From Sphingopyxis sp. H073 (lineage in GTDB: Bacteria; Pseudomonadota; Alphaproteobacteria; Sphingomonadales; Sphingomonadaceae), in the NCBI RefSeq assembly GCF_001468395.1, contig NZ_LNSG01000001.1, positions 1 to 64,000 of the forward strand: DNA of 64,000 nucleotides, written 5' to 3'. The notes below the pieces were generated by a model that saw only the letters and a list, made by a program, of their open reading frames with translations, ran no database searches and had not been told where the DNA came from. A program made the translations under genes and the position numbers. Below are positions 48,461 to 57,309 of the stretch, one piece after another; the stretch's first letter is position 1, and each line of letters begins with the position of its first letter.

Positions 48461-49245
48461 CGATCCCTGCGATCGTCCTCGCCGGCAGCCGCCCCGGCCC
48501 CGATCCGCTGCTGAGCGGCAGCGGCGTTTCGACAAAGGCGCTGCTCCCGATCGCGGGGAAGCCGATGCTGGTCCATGTCGTGACCGCGCTGCGCGACTCG
48601 CCACACATCGGGCCGATCACCATCCTTGCGCAGAACAGCGCCGAGCTGGCCGCCGAGCCTATGCTTGCCGGTGTCGAGGGGCTGCATTTTGCAGACTCGG
48701 GGCAAGGGATCAGCAGCTCGCTCGCCGCGGCGCTGCCCGACAGCGACGCGCCCATTTTGTTAACGACCGCCGACAATGTGCTGCTCACGCCATCGATGAT
48801 CGCGGAGTTCGTGGCGGGCGCGGAGGACAGCGACGTCGCGGTGGCGATGGTCGAGAAAGCTGTTTTGCTCGCGCGCTATCCCGAATCGCAACGCACCTGG
48901 CTCAAGTTCCGCGGCGGCTGGTGGTCGGGCGCGAACCTGTTTCGCCTCGGCGGGCGGCGCGTGCTGCCCCTGCTCGACTTCTGGGGGCGGATCGAGCGTG
49001 ACCGCAAGAAGGGCTTGAAGATCATCGCGGCGTTCGGCCCCTGGCTGTTGCTCGGCGCGCTCTTGCGGCTCTTCACGATCGAGCAGGGGATCGCGCGTGC
49101 AGGCCGGCGGTTCGGGCTGCAGGCGAAGGTGGTGCCGATGTCCGAGCCCGAGGCGTGCATCGACGCCGACAAGCCCGCGGACATCGAGCTGATCGAACGG
49201 ATATTTGCCGCGCGGCGCCAAGGCGCTATAGGGGCGCCCCTATGA
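48457..49245 (+). CDS. MobA-like NTP transferase
   Basis: The 262-residue protein starts MTIPAIVLAGSRPGPDPLLSGS; the loop LAGSRPG...KALLPIAGKPMLVHVVTAL is the nucleotidyltransferase fold in a MobA/GlmU-like variant, and LLTTADNVLLTP is the metal-binding strand. The C-terminal part contains a hydrophobic stretch (FGPWLLLGALLRLF), unusual for soluble cytidylyltransferases. It is coupled by ATGA to both its neighbours. The likely job is activation of a sugar or polyol phosphate as a CDP- or NDP-compound for the adjacent phosphatidyltransferase. Confidence 0.8.
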   Translation: MTIPAIVLAGSRPGPDPLLSGSGVSTKALLPIAGKPMLVHVVTALRDSPHIGPITILAQNSAELAAEPMLAGVEGLHFADSGQGISSSLAAALPDSDAPILLTTADNVLLTPSMIAEFVAGAEDSDVAVAMVEKAVLLARYPESQRTWLKFRGGWWSGANLFRLGGRRVLPLLDFWGRIERDRKKGLKIIAAFGPWLLLGALLRLFTIEQGIARAGRRFGLQAKVVPMSEPEACIDADKPADIELIERIFAARRQGAIGAPL

Positions 49246-50006
49246 GCATCGACAAAGCCATCATCCTGTCGGCCGGGCAGGGCTCGCGCCTGCTGCCGCT
49301 GACCCGCGACATCCCCAAATGCCTGATCGAATTCAATGGCCGCAGCCTGATCAGCTGGCAGGTCGCGGCGCTCGTCGCCAACGGCATCAAGGATATCGTC
49401 GTCGTCACCGGCTTTCGTACCGAGCGGGTCGAGGACCATGCGCTGCAGCTCTATCGCGACACCGGCGCGCGCATTCGCACCTTGTTTAATCCCTTCTTCC
49501 AGGTCGCCGACAATCTCGGCACCTGCTGGATCGCGCGCGAGGAGATGGACCGCGATTTCATCATCCTCAACGGCGACACCATCGTCTCGGACGAGATCGT
49601 CGCGAAGCTGATCGAAGGCGCTAGGGAGCCGATCAACGTCACCGTCGACGTCAAAGGCGAGTATGACGACGACGACATGAAGGTGAACCGCGACGCCGAA
49701 GGGCGGCTTCACGCGATCGGCAAGCGTCTGCTGCCCCCCGACACCAATGCCGAATCGATCGGGATGCTCGCCTTTATCGGCGATGGCCCGTCGATCTTCC
49801 GCAACCAGGTCGACCAGATGATGCGCACCCCCGACGGGGTCGAACGCTGGTATCTGCGCGCGATCGACATCATCGCGAAGGGCAACCGCGTCGGCACCGT
49901 GTCGATCGAGGGGCTCGAGTGGCAGGAGGTCGACTTCCCGCAGGACGTCGAAGCCGCCGATGCGCTCACCGCAAAATGGGCGGCCGCGGGGCGTTACGCA
50001 AAATAG
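49242..50006 (+). CDS. Phosphocholine cytidylyltransferase-family nucleotidyltransferase (LicC-like)
   Basis: The 254-residue protein has the canonical start AIILSAGQGSRLLPLTRDIPKCLIEF, the metal-binding DFIILNGDTI, and the later GMLAFIGDGP and EWQEVDFPQDV. This is the LicC/GlmU-N type that makes CDP-choline or a CDP-polyol. The start at 49242 overlaps the upstream stop by ATGA. It converges with the HIT gene, with 13 nt of overlap. Confidence 0.86.
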   Translation: MSIDKAIILSAGQGSRLLPLTRDIPKCLIEFNGRSLISWQVAALVANGIKDIVVVTGFRTERVEDHALQLYRDTGARIRTLFNPFFQVADNLGTCWIAREEMDRDFIILNGDTIVSDEIVAKLIEGAREPINVTVDVKGEYDDDDMKVNRDAEGRLHAIGKRLLPPDTNAESIGMLAFIGDGPSIFRNQVDQMMRTPDGVERWYLRAIDIIAKGNRVGTVSIEGLEWQEVDFPQDVEAADALTAKWAAAGRYAK

Positions 50007-50422
50007 GGTTTGAGCCAGCCGGTGAGCGCGGGGATTTGCGCGTCGTCGAGCTTCACCGCCTGCCCCAGGTCGGGCTGGCCCGGCCAGCCGGCATCGGCGA
50101 CCGTCAGTCCCGCGCCGCTGCGTTCGCCATCGTAACGCGGCAGGACGTGGAAATGGACGTGCGGGTCGACCATCATCAGCATCAGATAGTTGATCTTGGA
50201 ATAGCCGACCGCTTTGCCGAGCGCGGTTTCGATTGCCGAGGTCGCGGCCTTGAGTTCGGCGTGCGCCGCGGCGGAGAGGTCGCCAAAGGCCGTCGCATCG
50301 GATTTCGCCGCGAGCACCAGCGCGCCGAGCGTCGGCTGCGCGGGGCGGAGCAGGACGACCCAATGCTCGAACTCGGCAACCAGCGTGGCGGGGAAGCCGA
50401 ATTTCTCGATCGTGGCGTTCAT
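49994..50422 (-). CDS. HIT-family protein
   Basis: The 142-residue protein has the histidine triad PHVHFHVLPRY, whose His residues act in nucleotide hydrolysis or transfer. The N-terminus MNATIEKFGFPATLVAEFEHWVVLL fits the FHIT-like/diadenosine hydrolase branch. A role in clearing nucleotide by-products (for example CMP-containing) of the neighbouring cytidylyl transfers is inferred. It is the last gene of a five-gene minus-strand operon and overlaps the preceding gene by ATGA. Confidence 0.87.
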   Translation of the reverse strand: MNATIEKFGFPATLVAEFEHWVVLLRPAQPTLGALVLAAKSDATAFGDLSAAAHAELKAATSAIETALGKAVGYSKINYLMLMMVDPHVHFHVLPRYDGERSGAGLTVADAGWPGQPDLGQAVKLDDAQIPALTGWLKPYFA

Positions 50423-51525
50423 GGCTGCGCTTCCTCCATCCAGCTGACGATCGGACGGCCCGCCCGGTGCTGCGCATAGGCCTGCACCAGCCGCACCGCG
50501 TGGACGACCAGCGAGATGACGGTCCACCACGCAAGCGCGATGAGGCCGAGGTCGGGGCGTCCGGCGAGCGTCGCGACGAACAGGATCACCATGTTCGGAT
50601 TGCGCCGCGCGGTGACGAGGCGGAAATCGCTGTCGAATTTCTGCCAGACGTGGATGTCCATGCCGAAATCCTTGATGAACAGCCCCTCGATCACGCGCTG
50701 GAGGATATAACCCGCGATCACCGCGACCATGATCCAGACGAACGTCGAGGTCGGCAGCGCCAGCCCCCAGCTCGCAAGGCCGACCCCCCAGAAATACCAC
50801 CAGAAGGGCGGATGGATCAGATCGACGCCATGGTCGGCGACATTGCCCCATTTGGACGAGGTGATCGTACAGCGCGCGAGCTTGCCGTCGACGGTGTCGA
50901 GCACCATGAAGATGAAGCCCGCGAGCATCCCCCACCAATAATCGCCGATAGCAAAGAGATAGGTCGCATAGACGCAGAGCGTCGCGCCGATCGCGGTGAC
51001 CATGTTCGGCGTCATGCCGATGCTGGCCGCGATGCGGGTCAGCCAGAGGGCGAGTTCGGGCCAGAGATATTTGGTCAGCGCGTCGGTGACGCCCTTGTAG
51101 GCACCGAAATAGCTTTTCCGCTCGATCTGGCGCCGCGTCTCTGGGGTCAGCGGCTGGATGAACGGGCAGTCGAGTTTGCGGAGCTGGCGGTTGTAGATTT
51201 GCGGATTGTCGCGATATTCGATGATCCGCACACGGCTGTCCTGTGCCGCCACCTCGGGCGTGCGGCCGCCGGTCAGATAAGCGAGCACGGGTTCGCCGCC
51301 ATCGACGACCATCGTGTCGGGAAGCGTCAATATGTGCCGCAACCAGAGCGGGTCGAAGACATAGGCGAGGTTGGCATAGAGATGCGCGCCCGTTGCATCG
51401 GTGTCTTCGGGCAGACCCTCGGCGCGCGCGAGGCGGCGCAGCCGTTCGGCGTTGGTCATGCCCCACAGCAGGGTCGAATTGTCGCCGAAAGCGATCAGGG
51501 CGGGCGGCGCGGAGGCAGTGGTCAT
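50419..51525 (-). CDS. CDP-alcohol phosphatidyltransferase with N-terminal extension
   Basis: About 368 residues. The C-terminal half is a multi-helix membrane domain with the CDP-OH-P signature (VLDTVDGKLAR...GNVADHGVD), which binds two metals and transfers a CDP-activated group to an alcohol. The first about 150 residues are soluble (ALIAFGDNSTLLWGMTNAERLRRLARAEG) and look like a degenerate nucleotidyltransferase, the layout of bifunctional inositol-phosphate cytidylyltransferase/phosphatidyltransferases. The start at 51525 is chosen because the longer frame adds unlike residues. Overlaps the HIT gene by ATGA. Confidence 0.87.
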   Translation of the reverse strand: MTTASAPPALIAFGDNSTLLWGMTNAERLRRLARAEGLPEDTDATGAHLYANLAYVFDPLWLRHILTLPDTMVVDGGEPVLAYLTGGRTPEVAAQDSRVRIIEYRDNPQIYNRQLRKLDCPFIQPLTPETRRQIERKSYFGAYKGVTDALTKYLWPELALWLTRIAASIGMTPNMVTAIGATLCVYATYLFAIGDYWWGMLAGFIFMVLDTVDGKLARCTITSSKWGNVADHGVDLIHPPFWWYFWGVGLASWGLALPTSTFVWIMVAVIAGYILQRVIEGLFIKDFGMDIHVWQKFDSDFRLVTARRNPNMVILFVATLAGRPDLGLIALAWWTVISLVVHAVRLVQAYAQHRAGRPIVSWMEEAQP

Positions 51526-51544
51526 CACCTGCGCTCTTACCCGC

Positions 51545-52663
51545 TCAGCCGTCCTTTGCAAGAAAGCGCAGGATCGCCTCGGCGCCGCGCCGCGCCGCGC
51601 CGGCGGGATCGCCGCCGATCGATTCCGCGAGCCGTTGGCATTGCGCCGGGCCATAGAGCTTGTGACGCGCCTGGGCCGCGTCGAGCGCAGCCCCCAGTCC
51701 TGCGGGATCGTCGAGGACGTCGCCGAGCGTCCAGAACAGATAGTCGGGGTCGCCGCGCCAGTCGACGTCATGCGCGTTCAGGAACAGGCACGGCCGGGGC
51801 TTCGCGAGAAATTCGTAAACCTGACTGCTGACATCGCCAAGATAGATGTCGGCGCCGCCGGTATAGCTCATGTCGAACAGGCGATCGGAGCCGAGGTCGA
51901 TCTGAATCTTGTCCGGCACCGCGCGCTCCATCACCGCCTCGCGCTCGGAATCGCTCGCCTCGGCGAACAGACGGACGTGCGGGGCGACCACGAGGTTGTA
52001 GCGATCCTGCCCCGCGAACCAGTCGATCACCGCGGCCCCGAACTTGTCCCACGACGACAGTGCGCGCTGGAAATGCGGGGCGTAGAGCACGGTCGGCCGG
52101 CCATTGTCGAACAGCGGCGGGCGCGATTTTTGCAGCCGCGCCATCAGGTCGAGCTTCACATAGCCGTTCACCGCATAATGGCCCGGCCTGATCGTTCCGG
52201 CATCGAGCAGACGCTTCTCGCTCTTTTTGCCGGCGACGAGCACGAAGTCGAAATGGCGGTCGCGCGGGTCGAGCATGATTGCGCGGTCGCCCGCGCCATG
52301 CGGCGTAAAAACCAGGCGGGTGCGTCGAGGCAGGAAATGGCGAATGGCGGTCGTCGTTCGTTCGGGCACCACGATCGCGTCGAAGCCGCGGAGGAACGGC
52401 AAGGCCCCCAACAGGATCGGCAGCCGCGGGTTGCGCATGATCCCCGCATCGCGCAGCCAGCGCGCCGGACCTGTCTGGCCGAGCAGGGTGATGCGCGGGT
52501 CGAACCCCGGATAGACGAGATCGATCTGTTTGAGGATGCGCAGATGGTCGGGGCCGGCGACTGCCACCTCGACGTCGGCACCCATCTCCGCCATCTCTGC
52601 CGCAATCGGCAGGGCGTGGAAGATGTGGTGCGGCTCGCCGATAAAGGGGAAGATTATGCGCAT
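51545..52663 (-). CDS. CDP-glycerol glycerophosphotransferase-like protein
   Basis: The 372-residue protein is GT-B-like: N-terminal RIIFPFIGEPHHIFHALPIA, a middle VVPERTTTAIRHFLPRRTRLVFTPHGAGD, and the C-terminal donor region LYAPHF...SYTGGADIYLGDVSSQVYEFL. These correspond to the TagB/TagF superfamily that polymerises or primes glycerol-phosphate chains in Gram-positives. In alphaproteobacteria its acceptor is unknown. It overlaps the HAD gene by 10 nt and precedes the phosphatidyltransferase by 19 nt. Confidence 0.83.
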   Translation of the reverse strand: MRIIFPFIGEPHHIFHALPIAAEMAEMGADVEVAVAGPDHLRILKQIDLVYPGFDPRITLLGQTGPARWLRDAGIMRNPRLPILLGALPFLRGFDAIVVPERTTTAIRHFLPRRTRLVFTPHGAGDRAIMLDPRDRHFDFVLVAGKKSEKRLLDAGTIRPGHYAVNGYVKLDLMARLQKSRPPLFDNGRPTVLYAPHFQRALSSWDKFGAAVIDWFAGQDRYNLVVAPHVRLFAEASDSEREAVMERAVPDKIQIDLGSDRLFDMSYTGGADIYLGDVSSQVYEFLAKPRPCLFLNAHDVDWRGDPDYLFWTLGDVLDDPAGLGAALDAAQARHKLYGPAQCQRLAESIGGDPAGAARRGAEAILRFLAKDG

Positions 52664-53367
52664 GGTTGCGCCTCGGGACTCTCTTCAAAATCGAGCGCCT
52701 GCCAGCCATGCTCGGCCGCGATGGCCGTCAGCTTCGCCTTGCGGCCGATCAACCAGGCCTCGGTCGCGAGCGCGAACATCGGGGCATCGCTGAGATGGTC
52801 GGAATAGGCGCGGACGTGCCTGGTTCCGCCCGGGGCGTTCGCGTCCAGCCACTCACCGATCCGGCGCGCCTTTTCGGCGCCATAGCAATTATGGCCATCG
52901 ATTTCGGGAAGCCAGTTGCCGTTGGCGTCACGGCGGTGGCGCGTCGCCAGCACCGCATCGAAGCCGAGCGCGTCCGCGATCGCGCCGGCGTAGAATTCGG
53001 GGGCGGCGGTCGCCATCAGCAGGCGAAAACCCTGATCCCGGTCACGGGCGATGGCGGCGCCTGCCCCCGGCGGGACGTCGGTGGGGACGCGCCACGCGGC
53101 GAAGCGCGCCGCAAGGCCGTCCGCCTCGCCCGGGGTCAGGTGCGTGCCGAGAAACAGGCGGAAGGCGGCGGGCTTGAAACGGTCGCGGCCATAAAGGCGC
53201 AGCGCATAGCCGATAGCGAGCGCGGCATAGAGCGGCAGCAGGAGCAGGCGCGCGGGCGCGCGCGTCCATGCCGCCCACAGCAGGAACAGGGTGAAGGTCG
53301 GCGTTCTAAGCACCGTCCGGTCGAGATCGTAGATCGCGATGCGGAGCGCGTCGGCGGGCGTCGTCAT
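52654..53367 (-). CDS. HAD-IB family hydrolase (phosphatase)
   Basis: The 237-residue protein has the HAD motifs in order: IAIYDLDRTVL (nucleophile Asp), the motif II region LLMATAAPEF, the Lys region NCYGAEKARRI, and motif III/IV YSDHLSDAPM. The IB class includes phosphoserine phosphatase-like and lipid phosphatase enzymes. Two hydrophobic stretches after motif I (FLLWAAWTRAPARLLLLPLY) hint at membrane contact. It is sandwiched between the flippase (ATGA overlap) and the glycerophosphotransferase, so dephosphorylation of a lipid intermediate is the likely task. Confidence 0.87.
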   Translation of the reverse strand: MTTPADALRIAIYDLDRTVLRTPTFTLFLLWAAWTRAPARLLLLPLYAALAIGYALRLYGRDRFKPAAFRLFLGTHLTPGEADGLAARFAAWRVPTDVPPGAGAAIARDRDQGFRLLMATAAPEFYAGAIADALGFDAVLATRHRRDANGNWLPEIDGHNCYGAEKARRIGEWLDANAPGGTRHVRAYSDHLSDAPMFALATEAWLIGRKAKLTAIAAEHGWQALDFEESPEAQPCA

Positions 53368-54992
53368 GCCGGGTCTCCCGCCTCCGCAACCCGGGCATCG
53401 GGACCGATCAGCCGCAACCGGCGTCCCGTCTTGCCGAGCGAGGCGCGGTCGGCATAGGGCAGGCCGAACCGCACCGACAGCCAGATCGCGCCGACCGCGA
53501 TGGCGATGATCAGCGGCAGCGCGACCGGATCGGGAAGGCGGCTCACGAGAAGGGCCAGCGCGCCCGCGACGATCGTGATCGCAAGGCCGCGCAGCGCCAC
53601 CATCGGGAACTGGTGGTCGAAGGGATGCAGCCCTTCGCCGATCGCGAGCTGCAGCATCGGAATGCCCGCCATCACGACGAGGCCGATCGACATCGCGAGC
53701 GTGACGCCGGTCAGCGCGTCGACATGGTCGACGAACAGCCAGCCCGCGCCGACCGCGACAAGCACGCCGAGCAGGCTGGCGGTCAGCTGGTGGCGGAACG
53801 CCGCGACAACCTGCAGCACCGGAAGCGAAATGCCGACGACGGCCTCGATCGCGCGCGCGATGAACAGGATGATCACCGCGCCCTGCGCGACATGCGCCTG
53901 CGCGCCGAACAGGCTGAGCAGCGACGAACTGCCCGCCGCGAGCACCGCCGCCATCGGCAGCGCGATCGCTGAAATCAGCCGCGTCGCATAGGCATAGATA
54001 TCGGCGACCTGCTCGCGCCCGCCGCGCTCGGCACTCGCGGCCAGCGGCGCCACGACATAGGCGAAGGCAATACGGACGAGCTGGACGACGCTCGACAGCT
54101 TGCGCGCGATGGTGAAAAGACCGGCCGCGGCGGCTCCCGACGCCCCCGGGAGCATCAGGTTCAGGATCAGTGCGGGTGCGTCGCCGAACAGCCGCGTGAT
54201 GATGTTCGACGGCAACACCGACAGCCCGGCCCAGAAGGTGTTGCGTTCGACCTCGCTGCCGCGTCCGCCGCGGAACAGGTCGCCGAAGCTGTAATAGCGA
54301 CGGAGCAGCCGCACGCTGAGGATCGCGGTGACCGCGAGCGAACAGAGGTGGGCGATGAACAGCCCCTCGAGCCCGAAGCCGAGCGCGAAGAACAGTACCG
54401 CGAACACCACCCGCATCACCTGTTCCCAAACGATGCGCAGGCGGATTTCGGCGCCGAACACCATCCGCGCGCGCAACGCCGAGGTCGCGATCTCGACGAA
54501 GGCCCAGAGCGGCAGCGCCCAGACGAAAATCTGGATCGCAGGGGTGACGAGGGCGCGGTCCTTTTCGGCGACATTGAGCCAGGGCGCGAGGTCGGCGGCG
54601 AAGATCGCGATCAGCGCCGAGACGACCAGGCAGGGGCCGACCCCGAACAGCAGCGCGGTGCGCAGCGCCGCCGCGGCCTCGGCATCGCTCGCCGATTGCG
54701 GCACGGTACGCTGCATCGCGCTCGTCATGCCGAGGTCGAAGATATTCTCGATCAGGTTGATGGCCGCCCAGAGCACGGCGTAGAGGCCGAAGCCTGCGAG
54801 GCCGAACATCAGGACATAGAGCGGCTGGGTCACGATCTCGACCACCGCGCCGAGCCGCGCCAGCACGGTCGTGCCGAGCCCGCGCGCGACGTGGCGGTTG
54901 GTAACGGCGGGTTGAACGGCCTCTTCGCTCATCGGCTGCGGCCCTAGCGGCTTGCGCGGACGGGTGCCAGCGGCTTTCGCCTTTGCGGACAT
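53364..54992 (-). CDS. Polysaccharide/lipid flippase of the MOP superfamily (Wzx-like)
   Basis: About 542 residues with 12-14 membrane helices, starting with a basic/polar head and LARLGAVVEIVTQPLYVLMFG. The pattern matches Wzx/MATE-type lipopolysaccharide biosynthesis exporters. It is the first gene of the minus-strand operon. The start is uncertain: 54992 (MSAKAKAAGTRPRK, AAGGGG upstream) or 54932 (MSEEAVQPAV, AGGG about 9 nt upstream). It probably moves the product of the downstream CDP-alcohol and glycerophosphotransferase genes across the inner membrane. Confidence 0.86.
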   Translation of the reverse strand: MSAKAKAAGTRPRKPLGPQPMSEEAVQPAVTNRHVARGLGTTVLARLGAVVEIVTQPLYVLMFGLAGFGLYAVLWAAINLIENIFDLGMTSAMQRTVPQSASDAEAAAALRTALLFGVGPCLVVSALIAIFAADLAPWLNVAEKDRALVTPAIQIFVWALPLWAFVEIATSALRARMVFGAEIRLRIVWEQVMRVVFAVLFFALGFGLEGLFIAHLCSLAVTAILSVRLLRRYYSFGDLFRGGRGSEVERNTFWAGLSVLPSNIITRLFGDAPALILNLMLPGASGAAAAGLFTIARKLSSVVQLVRIAFAYVVAPLAASAERGGREQVADIYAYATRLISAIALPMAAVLAAGSSSLLSLFGAQAHVAQGAVIILFIARAIEAVVGISLPVLQVVAAFRHQLTASLLGVLVAVGAGWLFVDHVDALTGVTLAMSIGLVVMAGIPMLQLAIGEGLHPFDHQFPMVALRGLAITIVAGALALLVSRLPDPVALPLIIAIAVGAIWLSVRFGLPYADRASLGKTGRRLRLIGPDARVAEAGDPA

Positions 54993-55058
54993 GAACCCCT
55001 TGTCGACTCCGTCTTTCGGGTCTAGTCCGACCGCGACTGCATCAAGGGAGCCAGAGAC

Positions 55059-55841
55059 ATGGCCGAATTTCGTCTGCCCAGGAACAGCCGCCCGAAAAAG
55101 GGCGGGACGGTCCACAAGGCCGAGGGCGCGACCAAAGTCCGGAAGTTCAAGGTCTATCGCTACGATCCCGACAAGCGCGAGAACCCGCATTTCGACACGT
55201 TCGAGATCGATCTCGAAAAATGCGGCCCGATGGTGCTCGATGCGCTGATCAAGATGAAGAGCGAGCAGGACTCGACCCTGACCTTCCGCCGCTCGTGCCG
55301 CGAAGGCATCTGCGGTAGCTGTTCGATGAACATGAACGGCAAGAACGGCCTCGCCTGCACCACCGCGATCGAGGATCTGAAGGGCGATATCCAGATCACC
55401 CCGCTGCCGCACATGGAGGTCATCAAGGACCTCGTCCCCGACTTCACCCATTTCTATGCGCAATATGCGTCGATCGAGCCCTGGCTGAAAACCAAGACGA
55501 CGACCCCGAGCGGCAAGGAGCGGCTGCAGTCGCCCGCCGAGCGCGAAAAGCTCGACGGGCTTTACGAGTGCATCCTCTGCGCATGCTGCTCGACGAGCTG
55601 CCCGAGCTATTGGTGGAACAGCGACAAGTTCCTCGGCCCCGCGATCCTGCTTCAGGCCTATCGCTGGCTCGCCGACAGCCGCGACGAATATACCGGCGAA
55701 AGGCTCGACGAGCTGGAAGATCCCTTCCGCCTCTATCGCTGCCACACGATCATGAACTGCTCGAACGCTTGCCCCAAGGGGCTGAGCCCCGCGCGCGCGA
55801 TCGCCGAGATCAAGAAGCTGGAAGCCGAGCGGCAGGTCTGA
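55059..55841 (+). CDS. sdhB: Succinate dehydrogenase iron-sulfur subunit
   Basis: The 260-residue protein has the [2Fe-2S] ligands [10 protein letters not shown], the [4Fe-4S] and [3Fe-4S] ligands [12 protein letters not shown] and [14 protein letters not shown]. It passes electrons from SdhA to the quinone in complex II. A sphingomonad-type N-terminal extension ([15 protein letters not shown]) is visible. sdhC, sdhD and sdhA are not next to it; the upstream gene is the divergent flippase. TTGTCG and TAGTCC at 55000-55028 are a weak promoter candidate. It overlaps the MBL gene by TGATG. Confidence 0.97.
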   Translation: MAEFRLPRNSRPKKGGTVHKAEGATKVRKFKVYRYDPDKRENPHFDTFEIDLEKCGPMVLDALIKMKSEQDSTLTFRRSCREGICGSCSMNMNGKNGLACTTAIEDLKGDIQITPLPHMEVIKDLVPDFTHFYAQYASIEPWLKTKTTTPSGKERLQSPAEREKLDGLYECILCACCSTSCPSYWWNSDKFLGPAILLQAYRWLADSRDEYTGERLDELEDPFRLYRCHTIMNCSNACPKGLSPARAIAEIKKLEAERQV

Positions 55842-56821
55842 TGCGTCGCTGGCTGCCAGCGCTGATCGCGCTGGGGCTGGCTGGCTGCGCGGCAGAATCC
55901 GCCGTCGAAACCGTGCCGCCGCCGCGTGCCTATGCGCATGGCATCGGCGGCGCGACCTTCCTGATCGGCGGGACGTTTCCCCCCGGCCGCTCGCCCGACG
56001 GCAACAGCCTGATTCTCTATGGACCCGAGGGTGCCTTCCTGATCGACAGCGGGCGCCGCGCCGAGCATCTCACCCTGATCCGTCAGGGGTTCAGCGGGAT
56101 CGGCATGACGCCCGTCGCGATCATCAACACGCACTGGCATCTCGACCATGTCAGCGGCAATCCGGCGCTGAAGGCGGCTTTCCCCCAAATCGAGGTCTAT
56201 GGAACGTCGGCGATCGACGGCGCGCTGTTGGGGTTCCTCGCGAAGAGCGCCGAAGCATCGCGCAAGGCGCTGGCCGAAGGCGCCATTCCGGCCAACGCGA
56301 TCCCCGATGTCGAGGGCGATCTCGCGACGATCGCGCGCGGCGCCGAACTCAAACCCGATATTGTCGTCGACGAGTCCCGCGATGTGCTGATCGCGGGCCG
56401 GCCGCTATCGCTGCGCGTAGCCAACCATGCCGTTACCGAACGCGATCTCTGGATCTACGACGCGGCAGAGAAACGCGCGATCGTCGGCGATCTTGTGACC
56501 GTGCCGGTGCCGTTTCTCGATACAGCCTGCCCCGAGGGTTGGCTGCAGGCGCTCGACGAGGTGGCGAGTTCGGGGGCCGAACAGGTCGTGCCCGGGCACG
56601 GCCCGATCATGCCGATCGCCGATTTTGCCATCTGGCATCGCGCTTTCGTCGACTTTATCGCTTGCACGCGCGGCACGGGCGCGCTTGAGGGCTGTTCGGC
56701 CGGCTGGGCGGCGGGCGCCGCGAAGTGGATCGCGGACGACACGCCGCGCGCGAGGGCGATGGCCGATTATTATGGCGAGCTGATACGCTCGGGGAAACTG
56801 GACGGATATTGCAAGGCATGA
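55841..56821 (+). CDS. MBL-fold metallo-hydrolase lipoprotein
   Basis: The 326-residue protein has an N-terminal lipobox LGLAGC (about Cys15) and the metallo-beta-lactamase signature INTHWHLDHVSGN, with further metal ligands in PGHGPIMP. It therefore acts in the periplasm, anchored to a membrane. It is related to the SoxH/quinoprotein-relay type of MBL hydrolases; substrate unknown. Coupled to sdhB upstream (TGATG) and to the thioesterase downstream (ATGA). Confidence 0.84.
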   Translation: MRRWLPALIALGLAGCAAESAVETVPPPRAYAHGIGGATFLIGGTFPPGRSPDGNSLILYGPEGAFLIDSGRRAEHLTLIRQGFSGIGMTPVAIINTHWHLDHVSGNPALKAAFPQIEVYGTSAIDGALLGFLAKSAEASRKALAEGAIPANAIPDVEGDLATIARGAELKPDIVVDESRDVLIAGRPLSLRVANHAVTERDLWIYDAAEKRAIVGDLVTVPVPFLDTACPEGWLQALDEVASSGAEQVVPGHGPIMPIADFAIWHRAFVDFIACTRGTGALEGCSAGWAAGAAKWIADDTPRARAMADYYGELIRSGKLDGYCKA

Positions 56822-57309
56822 ATGACGGGATCGAGGAGCCGAAGCGCCGCGAAAATTTCAGCGCCGAGGAACTGGACGGGGGCTGGATCAGCTGGAACCT
56901 CAAGGACAAGGACCGTTTCAACAGCTTCATCGAACCGCTGTCGGTGCGCTCCGAGCGCCCGACCGAGGATGGCCGTCCGCGCGCACGGGTGCGGATGTTG
57001 CCCGAGCGTCGGCACAGCAATCTGGGCGACAATGTTCACGGCGCGGTGACGCTGGCGCTGGTCGACGTCGCGCTGTTCGCGGCGTCGCACCAGTTCGGCT
57101 CGCTCGACGCCGGCCATTCGGTGACGCTCGACCTGTCGACGCAATTCGTCGGCGCGGGGCGCGTGGGCGAGCCGCTCGACGCGATCGTCGAACTGGTGCG
57201 CGAAACCGGTCGCCTGATCTTCCTGCGCGGGCTCGTCGTGCAGGGCGAAGGCGACGGCCATATCGTCCTGACCTTCGCCGGGACGATCCGCAAGGCGAGC
57301 AGGAAGTGA
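56818..57309 (+). CDS. PaaI-like hot-dog thioesterase
   Basis: The 163-residue protein has the hot-dog acyl-CoA thioesterase pattern: NLGDNVHGAVTLALVDVALFAA (central helix with the catalytic Asp) and SVTLDLSTQFVGAGRVGEPLDAIVELVRETGRLIFLRG. It cleaves acyl- or aryl-CoA. The start is set by the ATGA overlap at 56818. It is followed by zapE with a GTGA overlap. Confidence 0.87.
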   Translation: MNDGIEEPKRRENFSAEELDGGWISWNLKDKDRFNSFIEPLSVRSERPTEDGRPRARVRMLPERRHSNLGDNVHGAVTLALVDVALFAASHQFGSLDAGHSVTLDLSTQFVGAGRVGEPLDAIVELVRETGRLIFLRGLVVQGEGDGHIVLTFAGTIRKASRK

